64,000 bases of DNA, taken from Malania oleifera (lineage: Eukaryota > Streptophyta > Magnoliopsida > Santalales > Ximeniaceae). The notes beneath the pieces were generated by a model. The model worked only from the letters and a program-made list of their open reading frames with translations, made no database searches and was not told the origin of the DNA. Position numbers and translations under genes: made by a program. The stretch is taken from positions 78,600,931 through 78,664,930 of the forward strand of contig NC_080419.1 in the NCBI RefSeq assembly GCF_029873635.1, in the 5' to 3' direction. Numbering within the stretch: the stretch's first letter is position 1; the number at the start of each line of letters is the position of its first letter. This document shows positions 11,421 to 22,395 of the stretch, one piece after another.

Positions 11421-12213
11421 ATAAAAATCCGTATCTTTATCATATACCTAGAAAACAGTATTTCATTATAAATTCTACTCATGCCACACGAAATAGGTTT
11501 TTTACATATTTAAACATATCATCTTTTACAACAATTTTTCCCAAACATAAAGCATATATAAATAACTAACTTAGTTTATCCCCTTACCTGATTCCTAAAA
11601 GAGCCTATAAAATAAACAATGCCACACCTGCAGGGTTCCCTGGTCAACACCCCGAAAACAGCATCTCCCAGAACTAAACTTCAGTATTTCATCATATATA
11701 ACATTTCTTACAACAATAGTAAAGCCAAATTTTGAATCAAAGACCTTACCCTGAATTTGGGATGAATTCCAAACTCAACCTACCGATGATCCACTCTAAC
11801 AGATATGTAGAGAACATTCCTAGGAGTGTCATGGTGGCTTCAAATCATCAAACCGGTGAAAGATCAGCCCGAGATCTTAGAGAGAAGGAAGGAGGGACGA
11901 AAATCTAAAGAGAAAGAATTTCTTTCTCTATGTAAAAATCCGAGTTTTAGACTATTAAACTATAGGCTTCGTCGACGAGCCACGTCACCTCATCGACGAG
12001 GTCAAGAAGGCTACTCGTCGACGAAATTCAAAATCACTCAAAACCCCCTCTTGGTATTTTCTCATCGACGAAGAGCACCCTCGTCGACGAGCCCAATATG
12101 TTGCGTCATCCATGAACGCTTCGACAAAGACTTGCTAAGCCCCCTTTTTATCTCCTTTTCTCCCTCTTTTATTATTATTTAATTACCATTATTCTTCGGG
12201 TCATTACATTCAT

Positions 12214-13130
12214 CCTAACATACCTTCATAAACGGGTCACTCGTGTAATCACCACCATTATCTGATCTGAGTCATTTAATCTTTCTGTCAGTTTGAGTTT
12301 CAACTAATTTTTTCCACTTAAGGAAAATATCACACACTTCATTTTTATGCTTCATAGAATACACCCAAACTCTTCTAGAAAAATCATCAACAAAAGTGAC
12401 AAAATAATGCATACCACCCAACGAAGCTGTTTTTGTGGGCCCCCATACATCTGTATGGATGTAGTCTAAAACACCTTCAGCTTGGTGGATTGTAGTGTTA
12501 AATTTCACTCTAGTCTATTTTTCCAGAATGCAACGCTCACAAAATTCAAGTTTGCACACCTTTGCACCCTTTAACAAATCTCACTTAACTAATTGTTGCA
12601 AATATTTTTCTCCTACATGTGCTAATCATATATGCTATAACCTGGTTGTATCTAAACCTACATCTTTCTTAAAAACAACATTTGTTGAGCCAATAACTGT
12701 ACTACCTTGTAAATAATACAAGTTAATTTTCCTTATTCCTTTCATCACCACCAGCGCACCTGATTTAATCTTTAAGGTTCCATCTTTCAAAGTGATAGTG
12801 AACCCTTTAGATTCCAAGGCACCCAATGAAATTAGATTCTTCTTTAGACTTGGAACATACCTAACATCAGTCAAGGTCTTAATAGTTCCATCTTGACATT
12901 TCAACTGTATTAATCCTATTCCAATTGTTTTACAAGTATTATCATAAAAACAACCCCACCATCTAATTCTTCAAAATTAGAAAACCATTCCCTATTGGGA
13001 CACATGTGATAGGAACAACCAAAATCCAAAATCCACTCACCAAAATATTGTGATGAATATGTTCCAACAAGAGAAAAATCTAACTCAATTCCATCATCAT
13101 TGGCTATATTGCCATTAGAATGTGCTTTGC
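12214..13130 (-). pseudogene. Copia protease and integrase N-terminal half (Tork-like)
   Basis: Reading leftwards, the protease region begins near 13060 with a CSYHMCPNREWF segment in which the catalytic D-S-G has become D-F-G. It continues with KTLTDVRYVPSLKKNLISLG (12635-12904). The integrase N-terminal region is degraded. The core follows at 12272-12508 with HTDVWGP and FVDDFSRRVWVY, and then an LRSDNGGDY segment near 12240. The frame runs to the left edge of solo LTR B and resumes beyond it at 10112. Confidence 0.82.
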
Positions 13131-13143
13131 CCTTATACTTCTA

Positions 13144-13962
13144 CTATAATTTAGGGCAATCTTTCTTCCAATGCCCTCTCTCACGACAAAAGGTGCATTC
13201 ATCTTTAACAGGTCTCCCATGAGATTTACTCCTCCCATGAGATTTACTTTTCCTTCCAGGCATACGACTCTGAGAACATCCCCTTGTTGTTAGTGCTTCT
13301 GTTGTTTCTTTATGGACCATCTTATCCTTCTTTTTGCATTCAGTACTAATCAATGCAATACAAATAGCATCATAAGTAACTTTATCTTTCCCATACAATA
13401 AAGTGGTGCTCAGATGTTCATAATCATCAGGCAGAGAATTTAGTAACAATATGGTTTTATCCTCATCTTTCACCTTTTCATCCAAATTTAACAAATCGGC
13501 CAAAATTTTATTGAAAGTATTTATGTGGTCATTAATCGAAATACCTGGTTGATACTGGAAGCGAAACAATATATTTTTCAAATAGAGCTGATTTTTCAAA
13601 CTCTTGGTCATAAATGTATCTTCCAATGTCTTCCACAATTTCTTTGCAGATGTCTCCCTCATAACACAATATTTATAGTTTTTAGTGAGACACAAACGAA
13701 TCGTACCACATGCCTAACGATTGATCTTTTCCCAATCTCTGTCACCCATATCTACTGGTTTATCATCCAAAGCAATATCTAGTTCTTGCTGATACAAGAT
13801 GTCCACCACCTCACATTGCCACATACCAAAATTATTGGTCCCATCAAATTTCTTCACCTCAAACCAAGCATTAGCTATCGTCTTCGATGATGATGTCGAA
13901 GCTGAAGGGGTTGGAGTTCGTGTGGATAGAGTTTCTTCAATTGCTGCACTAGTTTCTGCCAT
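13144..13962 (-). pseudogene. Copia gag with zinc knuckle (Tork-like)
   Basis: About 270 codons in two open pieces separated by one in-frame TAG (near 13714). The start at 13962 (MAETSAAIEE) precedes a Ser/Thr/Pro-rich leader and the conserved FDGTNNFGMWQ segment of UBN2-type gag. The YQPGISINDHINTFNKILADL and LLNSLPDDYEHL motifs are intact. A CCHC knuckle, CTFCRERGHWKKDC, closes the protein. In living elements this protein forms the particle and binds the RNA. A single nonsense change is its only visible defect. Confidence 0.88.
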
Positions 13963-14200
13963 CTTCTATATATTCAATAGCAACCAACAAAGCAAAAAGC
14001 CTAGGATGAATAGTACGTACCAACTGTGTCTACTCTATTTTATCCTACGAAACTTCACTTTGACCAGGCCGACCTCCAGGGAGTGACTGAGCCACAATGG
14101 TCTCTGAGCATTTGCTTAGACAAGGCCTTTCTTAGGCATCAAACGTGGAATCAAGAATCCTAACAGAGGGACACCTCCATATCAACACTATTCAACCTAA

Positions 14201-14211
14201 CTCTGATACCA
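14201..14211 (-). other. Primer binding site of Tork-like copia
   Basis: Minus strand TGGTATCAGAG, the initiator-methionine tRNA site used by most plant copia elements, two bases from the LTR edge at 14214. Confidence 0.85.
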
Positions 14212-14213
14212 AT

Positions 14214-15029
14214 TGTTGTGCTGGGCAACCCACTTGTGTCAAACACTAATACTACAACTATGTCTATTGAATATATAAGAAACTAAAGCAATGTGGAAAC
14301 TAATAATAAAACAATAAAAAGAACAAGACAAGAAATTAACATACGTCCTCGGACGCCGACGATTAATCCACTACTTCTTGACAAAGTACAACTTTGAGGT
14401 GTATTTTACAAATGAAGAGTTGAGCTCTTTATATAGCTTCAACCTCAAGTCCAAAAAACACTTCTCTCCAATGTGGGACAAATAATACAAAAAATTCAAA
14501 ACAGCTTTTTATACTAATGTGGAACTATTCTACCAATGTGGGACAAAAAACAACATAGTTCAGTTTAAACATGCGAAAAGCATTTTTTTCATAAGAGGCA
14601 TGCACAAAGATTATTGGTATTTTTTTTGGGCTTGTACTTGAACTTGTGGAGTGAGTGAAGTGGATATAAGTGCTAGTAATGGGCTTTTGGCTGTGGTAGT
14701 TCGTCATGGTGTCATGCTTCATATTCTAGATGGCCTTTTTCCCCGAGTCCAAGTTGAACAACTTAAATACCCCACGTCAAATTGTCCCCAAGTCCACTCT
14801 CCAATCAAGACCTTTTGTTCGGCCCCAAGTCCACTCGTTGGACCATCCAGCGAGATTTGCTCGCCACATGTTATTCAACGCTGGATGTCCAGCGAGATTT
14901 GTTCCAACGAGGTTACATAAGCCTTAAAATGGGAAATCTTTTCCCAAACAAAGTATTATTTAATATTTTATTAAATAATAAAATTAAAATGGGAAAAAAC
15001 TCAAACCCTCTATTCTACCTTTAGCAACA
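14214..15029 (-). repeat. Candidate 5' LTR of Tork-like copia
   Basis: The inner edge TGTTGTG at 14214 is fixed by the primer site. The outer edge is inferred from AGCAACA at 15029, which would give matching 5-bp terminal inverted repeats (TGTTG/CAACA). A minus-strand TATATAAAG sits near 14430. Two copies of CCAGCGAGATTTG occur at about 14848 and 14890. The partner LTR lies outside the window, so the outer edge is unconfirmed. Confidence 0.5.
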
Positions 15030-15190
15030 TCCAGTTGTAGACACCACTGAAAGTCAGACATTATTAGCAATACCTATACCGACATTGCTTCTTAGATGTA
15101 GCTCAAGCCTAGTTTTTCACTGCTGAATAAAATAAAAAAATTAGTTTTGAAAATATATAGTGCCACCAAACATTTAAAATTAGGCCTAAG

Positions 15191-15871
15191 CAAGGACTTA
15201 AATTTCCGTGAAATTGTCGAAATTTCCGTTGAAATTACTGATTTCCATCACCCTCAAAATCAAAACGATAGTCAATTTCCATCTTGCATAATTTCCGTCG
15301 AAATATCAATGAATCATTCGAAATCTTGAAATTTTAGGAAAACTTGTCAAAATTTTAACTATACAATGAAATTTCGTCAAAATTTAAATGAGAGATTTAC
15401 GAGTGAAGTGAAATTTCTCTTTTAGTTTATTTCATTTATTTTACTGAGACACAAGATTATTACAAGTGCTTTTGAAATTATATTAAAAAATAAACTTACG
15501 GTAACATTTTGTTTAACCATTCATGTTTAAATTATCATTATTTGAATAATAAATAATATTTAAATAAATTATGAATTTCATTTGTATTAACTGAGTATGT
15601 TAATGTACATTATCTTACAAATATGTTTGATACACATAATATTTTACAACTTTTCCATCTCATACAAAACATAGATGTATTTAATTTGTAATATATTAGT
15701 CTTAAAACTTATATTATTATGTTTGTTAACCATTTCTAAAGTTTCACAAAGAATTCCATGTTTTATTACTAATTTTCGTTATTTTTTTCAAATCTAAATC
15801 GAAACTTTCATCGAAACTTCCATAATTTTGGAGTTTCAAAATTTGAGTGGAAACCAAAATTTAAGACCCTG
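15191..15871. mobile_element. hAT-type MITE, 681 bp, with perfect 8-bp target duplication
   Basis: The element starts CAAGGACTTAAATTT and ends with the reverse complement of CAGGGTCTTAAATTT, so 13 of 15 terminal bases match. Perfect 8-bp direct repeats GGCCTAAG flank it at 15183-15190 and 15872-15879. An 8-bp duplication and CAGGG-like ends are the hallmark of hAT transposons. The interior is AT-rich and has no coding frame, with many short GAAATTTC-type motifs near both ends. It therefore depends on a transposase from elsewhere. Confidence 0.9.
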
Positions 15872-15879
15872 GGCCTAAG

Positions 15880-16220
15880 TAGCACCCAAATCTCCAATAT
15901 GTTTCAAGTTTCAAGTAATCTGTACAAAAAGAGAAAACACTGACACCACATTCCAAAGCATGGGGTTAGCTTCAAACTTTGCCTGGAAAGGCAAAGGTGC
16001 ATGAGTTAGATCAGCACGAGTTTAACATCTACAAAAGCAGTAAACATTGTCACTGCATTTGGAAGCATGGAGTTTGCTTTGAATTCGACCAAATTCTTCA
16101 CAATTCCAACTCCAAGCTTGAACTCCATGCTCCCAAACATGGTCAGCATATAAAGTTTTCAGACCCTTTACAGCACATTTAACATATTTGTGTGTGCATT
16201 TCTATATATGTATGCATGTA

Positions 16221-16303
<83 letters not shown>

Positions 16304-17398
16304 GGAGGGATGGAGAGAGAAAAAAGTAAAACCATTAACTTGGCATTGGATTTTTTTTTTTTTTTTTGCCTTATAAGAACAAGAATTTTATCAACACCAG
16401 AATTAGAATGTATAAAAAAAGGTGGACAAAAGGTCCTCCCAAGGAGCGAAAAAACAGCCAAAAGCTTACAAAAGCAATAATGAGAGCACTGCCTGCCAAT
16501 CCCTGGCAAGATAGGGCAGTGCCCTAAAAAACCTGAGAGTGTGGAACCACATGGAGGCTAAAAGGACAGCTCCACCCACAACAAAGCCAGGGAAATAATA
16601 TGATCATTGCATGCTCTCATATTCTTCTAATCGAAAGCACATGATGCCATCAAAAGCAATATCAGAATGCAAATTCTCCGCAACTTTGCATATCTTCTCC
16701 GACAACCATGTAGTAAAATAAAATAACATTCATTTGGGATTAAATATGCAAAGCATAAGCCATAAGCATCTTTATCACTGGAGTACTTAGCAGAGGCACC
16801 AGCAAATCACCCTTGCTCATTTTTATTATTGAATTTAGAACAAAAATAGTATTATGTTAAAGATATTACATGAGAACAAATAAGATTAAAGCATCTAACC
16901 ATGGGCAAAGAAAATGACAGCAACATCCCCATTATAAGATTTTTATTAAAGAAATCTACATCAATGACAGCCAAATTGGATGTCCCAACAAGTTCTTAAA
17001 AAACTCTAAGAAACTAAAAATTCATCACCTTTGAACTTGGAATTTCAGATTTAAATCTCCTCGACCAACGAAATGAAGATAACAACCAAAGAATTTTATC
17101 TATAACCATAGGAGATAGAAATGGCTATGGCGGTTTATTGATCGGTTGATATGGTAAGAGTGAAAAAGAGAGGAAGAGAGTGGGGCACGTATTCGAGGGA
17201 GTTTCTTGTGAGTAAATTTGATTATCCATCATTAAGAACAAAATCAAAGAAAAATGGGATAAAAACAGCTAAAAGATATTTAAAAATAAATAAACACAAA
17301 TCAAACAATAGCATGTCATTGAATGCATCCTGGTTGCAGTTAACTATTGAAAGCATGAATATGTCAATCTTGTGTGCTAGGAATGTGTCAATGCATAC
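15880..17398. other. Intergenic stretch without a recognised gene
   Basis: It holds a long GA microsatellite and, from about 16349, a run of T followed by AT-rich sequence that could be the poly(A) end of a minus-strand retrotransposed fragment. No transposase, RT or host domain was recognised in any frame. Confidence 0.5.
16224..16298. repeat. (AG)n microsatellite
   Basis: About 37 AG units without interruption, ending in a degenerate GGAGAGGGAGGGA tail. Arg-Glu and Leu-Ser dipeptide frames on the two strands here are artefacts. Confidence 0.97.
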
Positions 17399-17403
17399 CA
17401 CAG

Positions 17404-17702
17404 TGTTAAACTTAATGAGCCAATCAGTAATGCTGAGGTGTTAAACTCAGTAAAAGGAAAAACAGTGATTCAAGAACAGAGCATGGAAGATGAAGATCTG
17501 CTGCCTGTGATATATTTTTCATAACCATTGGTAGCTTTAGTAAAATATCTGTAGCAGTTTTTTTTTAACAAGAAATTGTTTTATTTTAATTTCTTTTGTT
17601 AGCCAACACTTGTATATAAAACTGGCTGGGCATATGTAAAATTTAATTACCTTTTGTAACTTCATCTTGATAACCCGAAAGAAGATGTTCAGTTTCTTTA
17701 TA
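17404..17702 (+). repeat. 5' LTR of the 17.4-22.7 kb copia element
   Basis: 299 bp, TGTTAAAC...CTTTATA, nearly identical to 22396-22698. The boundary is set by the following primer site. The end is TATA rather than the usual CA. Confidence 0.9.
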
Positions 17703-17714
17703 TGGTATCAGAGC
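17703..17714 (+). other. Primer binding site
   Basis: TGGTATCAGAGC immediately after the 5' LTR, complementary to initiator-methionine tRNA. Confidence 0.9.
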
Positions 17715-17803
17715 ACTACTAGCTGAAAAGCTCTTCCATTTCTTGATTTTTCTTCTTCTTTATTTCTAATTGTTTTCTTCAACTGAATTCTCAAAGGTCA
17801 TTC

Positions 17804-19042
17804 ATGGCATCTCCTGAATCGAGTAATCCAAATGTTGAAACCAGTTATTCAAATCTTACAAATTCATATTTTCTCAATTCGAATGAAAATCCAGGCAACA
17901 TTTTGGTTACACAACCATTGCTTGGAATGAAGAATTATCATTCTTGGTCCATGGCTATGATCTTAGCTCTCACTGCTAAGAAGAAGATAGGTTTCATTAA
18001 TGGCAAAATTGTTGAGCCAGATTCAGAATCTCCCTTCTATGAAGATTGGTTAAATTGTAACACGATGGTGATTTCATGGATGACAAATTCCATGCACATT
18101 GATGTATCTAGCAGCATGATGTATTGTCAAACTGCCAGAGAAATGTGGCTTGAATTGCAGAAACTTTTCTCACAAGGTGGTCCCAAACTTTACAATCTTC
18201 AGAAAGAGATCTCTAATATATCTCAAAACCAGATGACGATTACAGAATACTTCACAAGATTCAAGAAATTGTGGGATCAATTGCTGAATCTGGAGCCATT
18301 ACCAGAGTGTACTTGTGGAGCAATCAAAACCTTAAATGCTTCTCATGACAAGACTTATGCTATAAGATTTTTGATGGGTTTGAATGAGAATTTTGAGACT
18401 ATAAGAACTCAAATTCTGATGCAGGAGCCTTTTCCTTCGATTTGCAAGATTTATGCTCTGGTTCTTCAAGAAGAGTCTCACAAGAATGTAAAACATGGAG
18501 GATATTACACTGCCAAGCCTGACTCAGTAGCAATGTATGCCAATTCAAAGGGAAGTAATTCTAGAAATTCTTGGAAGAAAGGAAATAACAAAAGGGAGAG
18601 TGTGTTATGCACTCACTGCAACATGCTTGGACATACAATTGATAAAAGTTACAAGTTACATGGTTATCCACCGGGATATAAATCAAAAGGAAGACCAAGT
18701 GTTAATCAAGTTACTTGCAACCCAGGAACAGCAACTGAAAATGTGTCAGTACAATGTCCTATTTCTAAAGCACAATGTGAGCAATTGCTAACTTTTCTTA
18801 ATACTCGGAATAATTCTGGTAAGAATTATCATGCAGCCAATATAAGTACTGGTAATGGACTGCAAAATTTGGTTTCTGGAGCTGTTGATGTGTGTTCATC
18901 TACTGATGATCTTTCTATTGCTGGTGTGACGGCTAATAAACCACATTCTCAAGCTAATAATTACCTTGAAACTATGTCAGGTGTTGTTTCTAATCCCATC
19001 TTAAATCCAAATTTAACACATTCCATTTTTCAGCCAAACTAG
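17804..19042 (+). CDS. Copia gag (412 codons, open)
   Basis: The ATG at 17804 lies 90 bp after the primer site and opens a frame of 412 codons, the longest intact transposon frame in the window. The N-terminal third has PLLGMKNYHSWSMAMILAL and KKKIGFINGKI, typical of plant copia gag. The middle has the EYFTRFKKLWDQL segment. A zinc knuckle at about residues 267-280 reads CTHCNMLGHTIDKS, so the last cysteine is replaced by serine. The HGYPPGYK end of the knuckle region is conserved. The frame ends at TAG before the protease, which lies in another frame. Gag would form the particle and bind RNA; loss of the knuckle cysteine should weaken this. Confidence 0.85.
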   Translation: MASPESSNPNVETSYSNLTNSYFLNSNENPGNILVTQPLLGMKNYHSWSMAMILALTAKKKIGFINGKIVEPDSESPFYEDWLNCNTMVISWMTNSMHIDVSSSMMYCQTAREMWLELQKLFSQGGPKLYNLQKEISNISQNQMTITEYFTRFKKLWDQLLNLEPLPECTCGAIKTLNASHDKTYAIRFLMGLNENFETIRTQILMQEPFPSICKIYALVLQEESHKNVKHGGYYTAKPDSVAMYANSKGSNSRNSWKKGNNKRESVLCTHCNMLGHTIDKSYKLHGYPPGYKSKGRPSVNQVTCNPGTATENVSVQCPISKAQCEQLLTFLNTRNNSGKNYHAANISTGNGLQNLVSGAVDVCSSTDDLSIAGVTANKPHSQANNYLETMSGVVSNPILNPNLTHSIFQPN

Positions 19043-19072
19043 TTAATCCAACTTGTTTCAAGACCACTGATT

Positions 19073-19839
19073 AGGTCATTGACACAGGAACTACTGATCA
19101 CATGGTACATTCTGTGTCTTGTTTCACCACTGTAATAGCCACAATAAATACTTATGTAAATTTTCCAAATGGTGAATTAGCTTTTGTCACACATATTGGA
19201 AATGTCAAAGTCAATGAAAATCTCATCTTTTATGATGTTCTTTGTGTTCCATCTTTTAACTTCAATCTTATATCAATTAGCAAAATTACCAAATCTGATT
19301 CTTGTTGCCTTATGTTCTTTGATAATTTGTGTTTCATCCAGGACCTTGCTCACTGGAACACACTTGGTCAGTGTAAAGAGTGCAATGGCCTATATCTACT
19401 GGAAGATAGCAATTCTGTTTCTTCTTTTATTTCATCAGTTTCCTTTGTTAATAAAACTCAGCCACATATATGGCATTTGAGGTTGGGACATCCTTCCAAT
19501 ACCAAGCTGTCTTTACTTAAGTCAAATAATGTACAGATTTGTGATTCAAGTGAAGATTTTTTTTGTGATGTTTGCCCTCTTGCCAAACAAAAACGATTGC
19601 CTTTCAATAAAAGTTTACATACTTCCCAGAATTGTTTTGACTTGATTCATTGTGATTTGTGGGGTCCATTTTTTGTATCTACTATTGTTTCTTGCAAATA
19701 TTTCCTCACTATAGTGGATGATTATTCTAGATGTACATGGGTTTACTTATTAAAACACAAATCACAAACTCAATCCATATTAGAACAATTTTGTGCCATG
19801 GTTGAAACTGAATTTTCTAGAAGAGTGAAGATAATTTGA
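19073..19839 (+). pseudogene. Copia protease and integrase N-terminal half
   Basis: Protease begins with IDTGTTDHMV, an intact D-T-G, shifted by one frame from gag. FYDVLCVPSFNFNLISISK follows. The integrase zinc region has HIWHLRLGHPS and CDVCPLAKQKRLPF, and the first catalytic aspartate is in LIHCDLWGPF. The frame stops at 19839 with TGA where CGA (Arg) is expected in front of the TDNGTEF motif. A run of ten T near 19871 shifts the frame again. Confidence 0.88.
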
Positions 19840-21071
19840 ACTGATAATGGAACTGAATTCATTATGAGTGATTTTTTTTTGCTAAAAGAGGCATTTTGCA
19901 TCATTTAAGCTGTGTTGAGACTCCTCAACAAAATGCAATTGTAGAAAGGAAACACCAACATATCTTAAATGTAGCTAGGTCACTTATGTTCCATTCACAT
20001 TTACCTTTACATCTTTGGGGGCATTGTGTTTTAACTGCTATATATCTGATTAATAGGATTCCCAGTGCACCTCTATCACACAAAACTCCTTATGAGGTTC
20101 TTTATGGTAGTCCTCCTTCTTATGATCATCTAAGAATTTTTGGTTGTCTTTGTTATGCTTCTACATTAGCACATAAAAGATCTAAATTTGCAGCAAGAGC
20201 AAGGAGGTGTATCTTTCTAGGCTATCCTTTTGGCATAAAAGGTTACAAAGTCTTAGACTTGTCCACAAATTCAGTTTTCATATCCAGAGATGTGGTTTTT
20301 CATGAAAACATATTTCCTTACATTGAAGGTAAAGCTTCAATTTCATATCCTTTTGATTCAGTTACTGAAATTAATAATCTTGCATCTTCCAGCTCAGGAA
20401 ATGAATTTTTTGTCACTCCTATTCCTATCCAAGATGAGTCTATTCCTTGTTCAAATTCTGCTCCTAATTCTGCACCAGTTCAGGTTTCTGAAGTATCTAC
20501 TACAGTTCCTTCTTTGCATATGCCTACAGTTTCTATTCCTATCACTTCAATACCTGTTTCTACGCCAGCTCATGAATCACCATCAGCACCTATCAGAAGA
20601 TCATCTCGGCAATCTACTAAACCAACATATTTACAGGATTATGCTTATGCTGCAGCTCATGTTTCTGGTGCAGCTTATGATGTGGCTGATGGACTCACTT
20701 ATTCCCATTTAGAATCTTCCTATCATTCATATCTACTGGTAGTTAATTCTTTACCTCAAGAGCCACAATTTTTCTTTCAAGCTGTTAAAAATCCTTTATG
20801 GAGATCAGCAATGGACAAAGAAATTCAAGCTCTTGAACAGAATCAAACTTGGGAACTTACCACATTACCTCCTAGAAAAACTCCTATTGGGTGTAAGTGG
20901 GTATATAAGATTAAACTGAATTCTGATGGAATAGTGGAAAGGTACAAGGCTAGACTTGTGGCTAAAGGGTATACACAACAGGAAGGCATTGATTTTCTTG
21001 AAACATTTTCTCCAGTTACTAAGACAGTAACTGTTCGAGTACTTCTTGCTTTAGAAGCTGCCGGGTGTTAG
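19840..21071 (+). pseudogene. Copia integrase core, linker and RT N-terminal part
   Basis: Open from 19896 to 21071. It has ETPQQNAIVERKHQHI with the catalytic glutamate, then HLWGHCVLTAIYLINRIPS, the GCLCYASTLAHKRSKF and IFLGYPFGIKGYKVLDL segments, and a long Ser/Pro/Ile linker. The RT opening NPLWRSAMDKEIQALEQNQT and KWVYKIKLNSDGIVERYKARLVAKG follows. It ends in TAG where TGG (Trp) is expected; a second stop, TAA, interrupts the conserved NNAF block 39 bases on. Confidence 0.88.
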
Positions 21072-22104
21072 CCTCTTCACCAATTAGATATTAACAATGC
21101 TTTTTAACATGGGGATTTACATGAAGAGGTATATATGTCATTGCCTCCTGGTTTTCACAGTAAAGGGGGGGGGGCCTTCAATTGCTGCTTCTTCTTCACA
21201 ATCATCTAATACTGTTGTTTGCAGGTTGCTTAAATCTCTTTATGGTCTAATACAAGCTTCAAGACAATGGTATACGAAATTGTCATATGTTATTCAGCAA
21301 CTTGGTTTTGTTCAATCGACTGCTGATAATTCTATTTTTGTTCATGCCAAAGGTTCCTTATTCAGAGCTTTATTGGTTTATGTGGATGACATGATCATAA
21401 CAGGAAATGATCCCGTTTGTGTAGCAAATTTAAAGTTAGTTCTGGATGCTAAATTTGGAATTAAAGATCTTGGATCACTTAAGTTCTTCTTAGGACTGGA
21501 AATTGCTAGAGGAAGAAAGGGAATAAGCTTAAATCAAAGAAAGTTTGCTTTAGACATTTTAATGGAGATAGGTATGATGGGTAGTAAACCTGCTAAGTCT
21601 CCAATGGAACAACAATTAAAATTGTCAAAGGACAATGGTGAACTTCTATCAGATTCAGGCAAGTATAGAAGGCTCATAGGAAAATTGATGTATTTAACAC
21701 TCAGCAGACCAAATATTACATATGCTGTGAACAGGCTGAGTCAGTTTTTGGCCAAACTGAGAGTTCCTCATATGCAAGCTGCAACAAGATCTCTGCAATA
21801 CATCAAGGGGACACCTGGGCAAGGAATTTTATTTCCTAGTAGTTCATATTTACAGTTGAAGGCATATTGTGATGCTGATTGGGCTGGATGCCCAGATATA
21901 AAAAAGTTTCTTACTGGATATTGTGTTTTTCTTGGAGATGCTTTGATTTCTTGGAGGTCAAAGAAGCAATCAATGGTATCAAGATCTTCAGCTAAGGCTG
22001 AATATAGATTTATGGCAAGCACTACCTGTGAAATTACTTGGATTTTATTTTTACTAAGAAATTTACAAGTTAAACATGAAAAATCAATTTTTACTTTACT
22101 GTGA
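21072..22104 (+). pseudogene. Copia RT catalytic part and RNase H
   Basis: After the two stops and a run of ten G (about 21165-21174), which shifts the frame, RT continues with LLKSLYGLIQASRQWY, the intact catalytic YVDDMIITGND and DLGSLKFFLGLEIARG. RNase H follows with YCDADWAGCPDIKKFLTGYC and SWRSKKQSMVSRSSAKAEYR. A TGA ends it at about 22104 close to its natural C-terminus. The remaining tail (22105-22380) is readable in another frame (HVASKNQLADIFIKALG). Confidence 0.88.
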
Positions 22105-22374
22105 CAACCAGACAGCTTTGCATATGGCTACAAATCCAGTATTCCATGAATGATCAAAACATATAGAAGTGAATTGTCATATTGTTAGAAACAGAGTTCT
22201 AGATGGTATGATCAAAACTTTTCATGTTGCATCTAAAAATCAATTGGCTGATATTTTTATTAAGGCACTTGGTGTAGACAATCATATTAGAATGATCAAG
22301 AAGCTGGGTTTGATTAATATCTTTGCTCATCAAGTTGAATATCCGGATTGTACTCTGAAAGATCAAGCAATAAG

Positions 22375-22395
22375 AGCTTTGCTCTTGAGGGGGGG
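22375..22395 (+). other. Polypurine tract
   Basis: A purine-rich run ending in eight G directly before the TGTTAAAC start of the 3' LTR. Confidence 0.8.

Larger units (their letters stand above)
10118..12208 (-). repeat. Solo LTR B (Tekay-like), with TTCAT target duplication
   Basis: A 2091-bp LTR without internal region. It begins TGTAACGACC, ends GGTCATTACA, and is flanked by perfect 5-bp direct repeats TTCAT at 10113-10117 and 12209-12213. It is clearly related to the LTRs of element A. The conserved block orientation shows it is minus-oriented. It splits the integrase of the copia element. It holds a GTCGAC palindrome cluster (about 11965-12115), an eight-unit 33-bp minisatellite, and both conserved LTR blocks. 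Solo LTRs arise by recombination between the two LTRs of one element. Confidence 0.93.
8162..15029 (-). mobile_element. Ty1/copia element, Tork-like, minus strand, nested host of A and B
   Basis: Reading right to left: candidate 5' LTR (14214-15029), primer site, gag, protease, integrase, RT and RNase H. The order PR-IN-RT-RH is that of Ty1/copia, and the protease-to-integrase segment is of the Tork type. Solo LTR B splits the integrase and element A cuts the RNase H, so the rest of RNase H and the 3' LTR lie left of this window. Stops and frameshifts throughout mark it as the oldest layer of this nest. Confidence 0.82.

Noticed and set aside
11198..11569. Open frame with a repetitive Asn-His-Ile-His-Ser peptide
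   Set aside because: It is produced by the 33-bp LTR minisatellite, whose period is a multiple of three. It lies in a solo LTR.
16349..16700. Possible second LINE end (T run followed by transcript-like sequence)
   Set aside because: The T run fits, but no RT segment or target duplication could be identified, so it was left as an unassigned stretch.
17151..17444. 97-codon frame ahead of the copia element
   Set aside because: It runs into the LTR, has no recognisable domain, and its codon use looks random.
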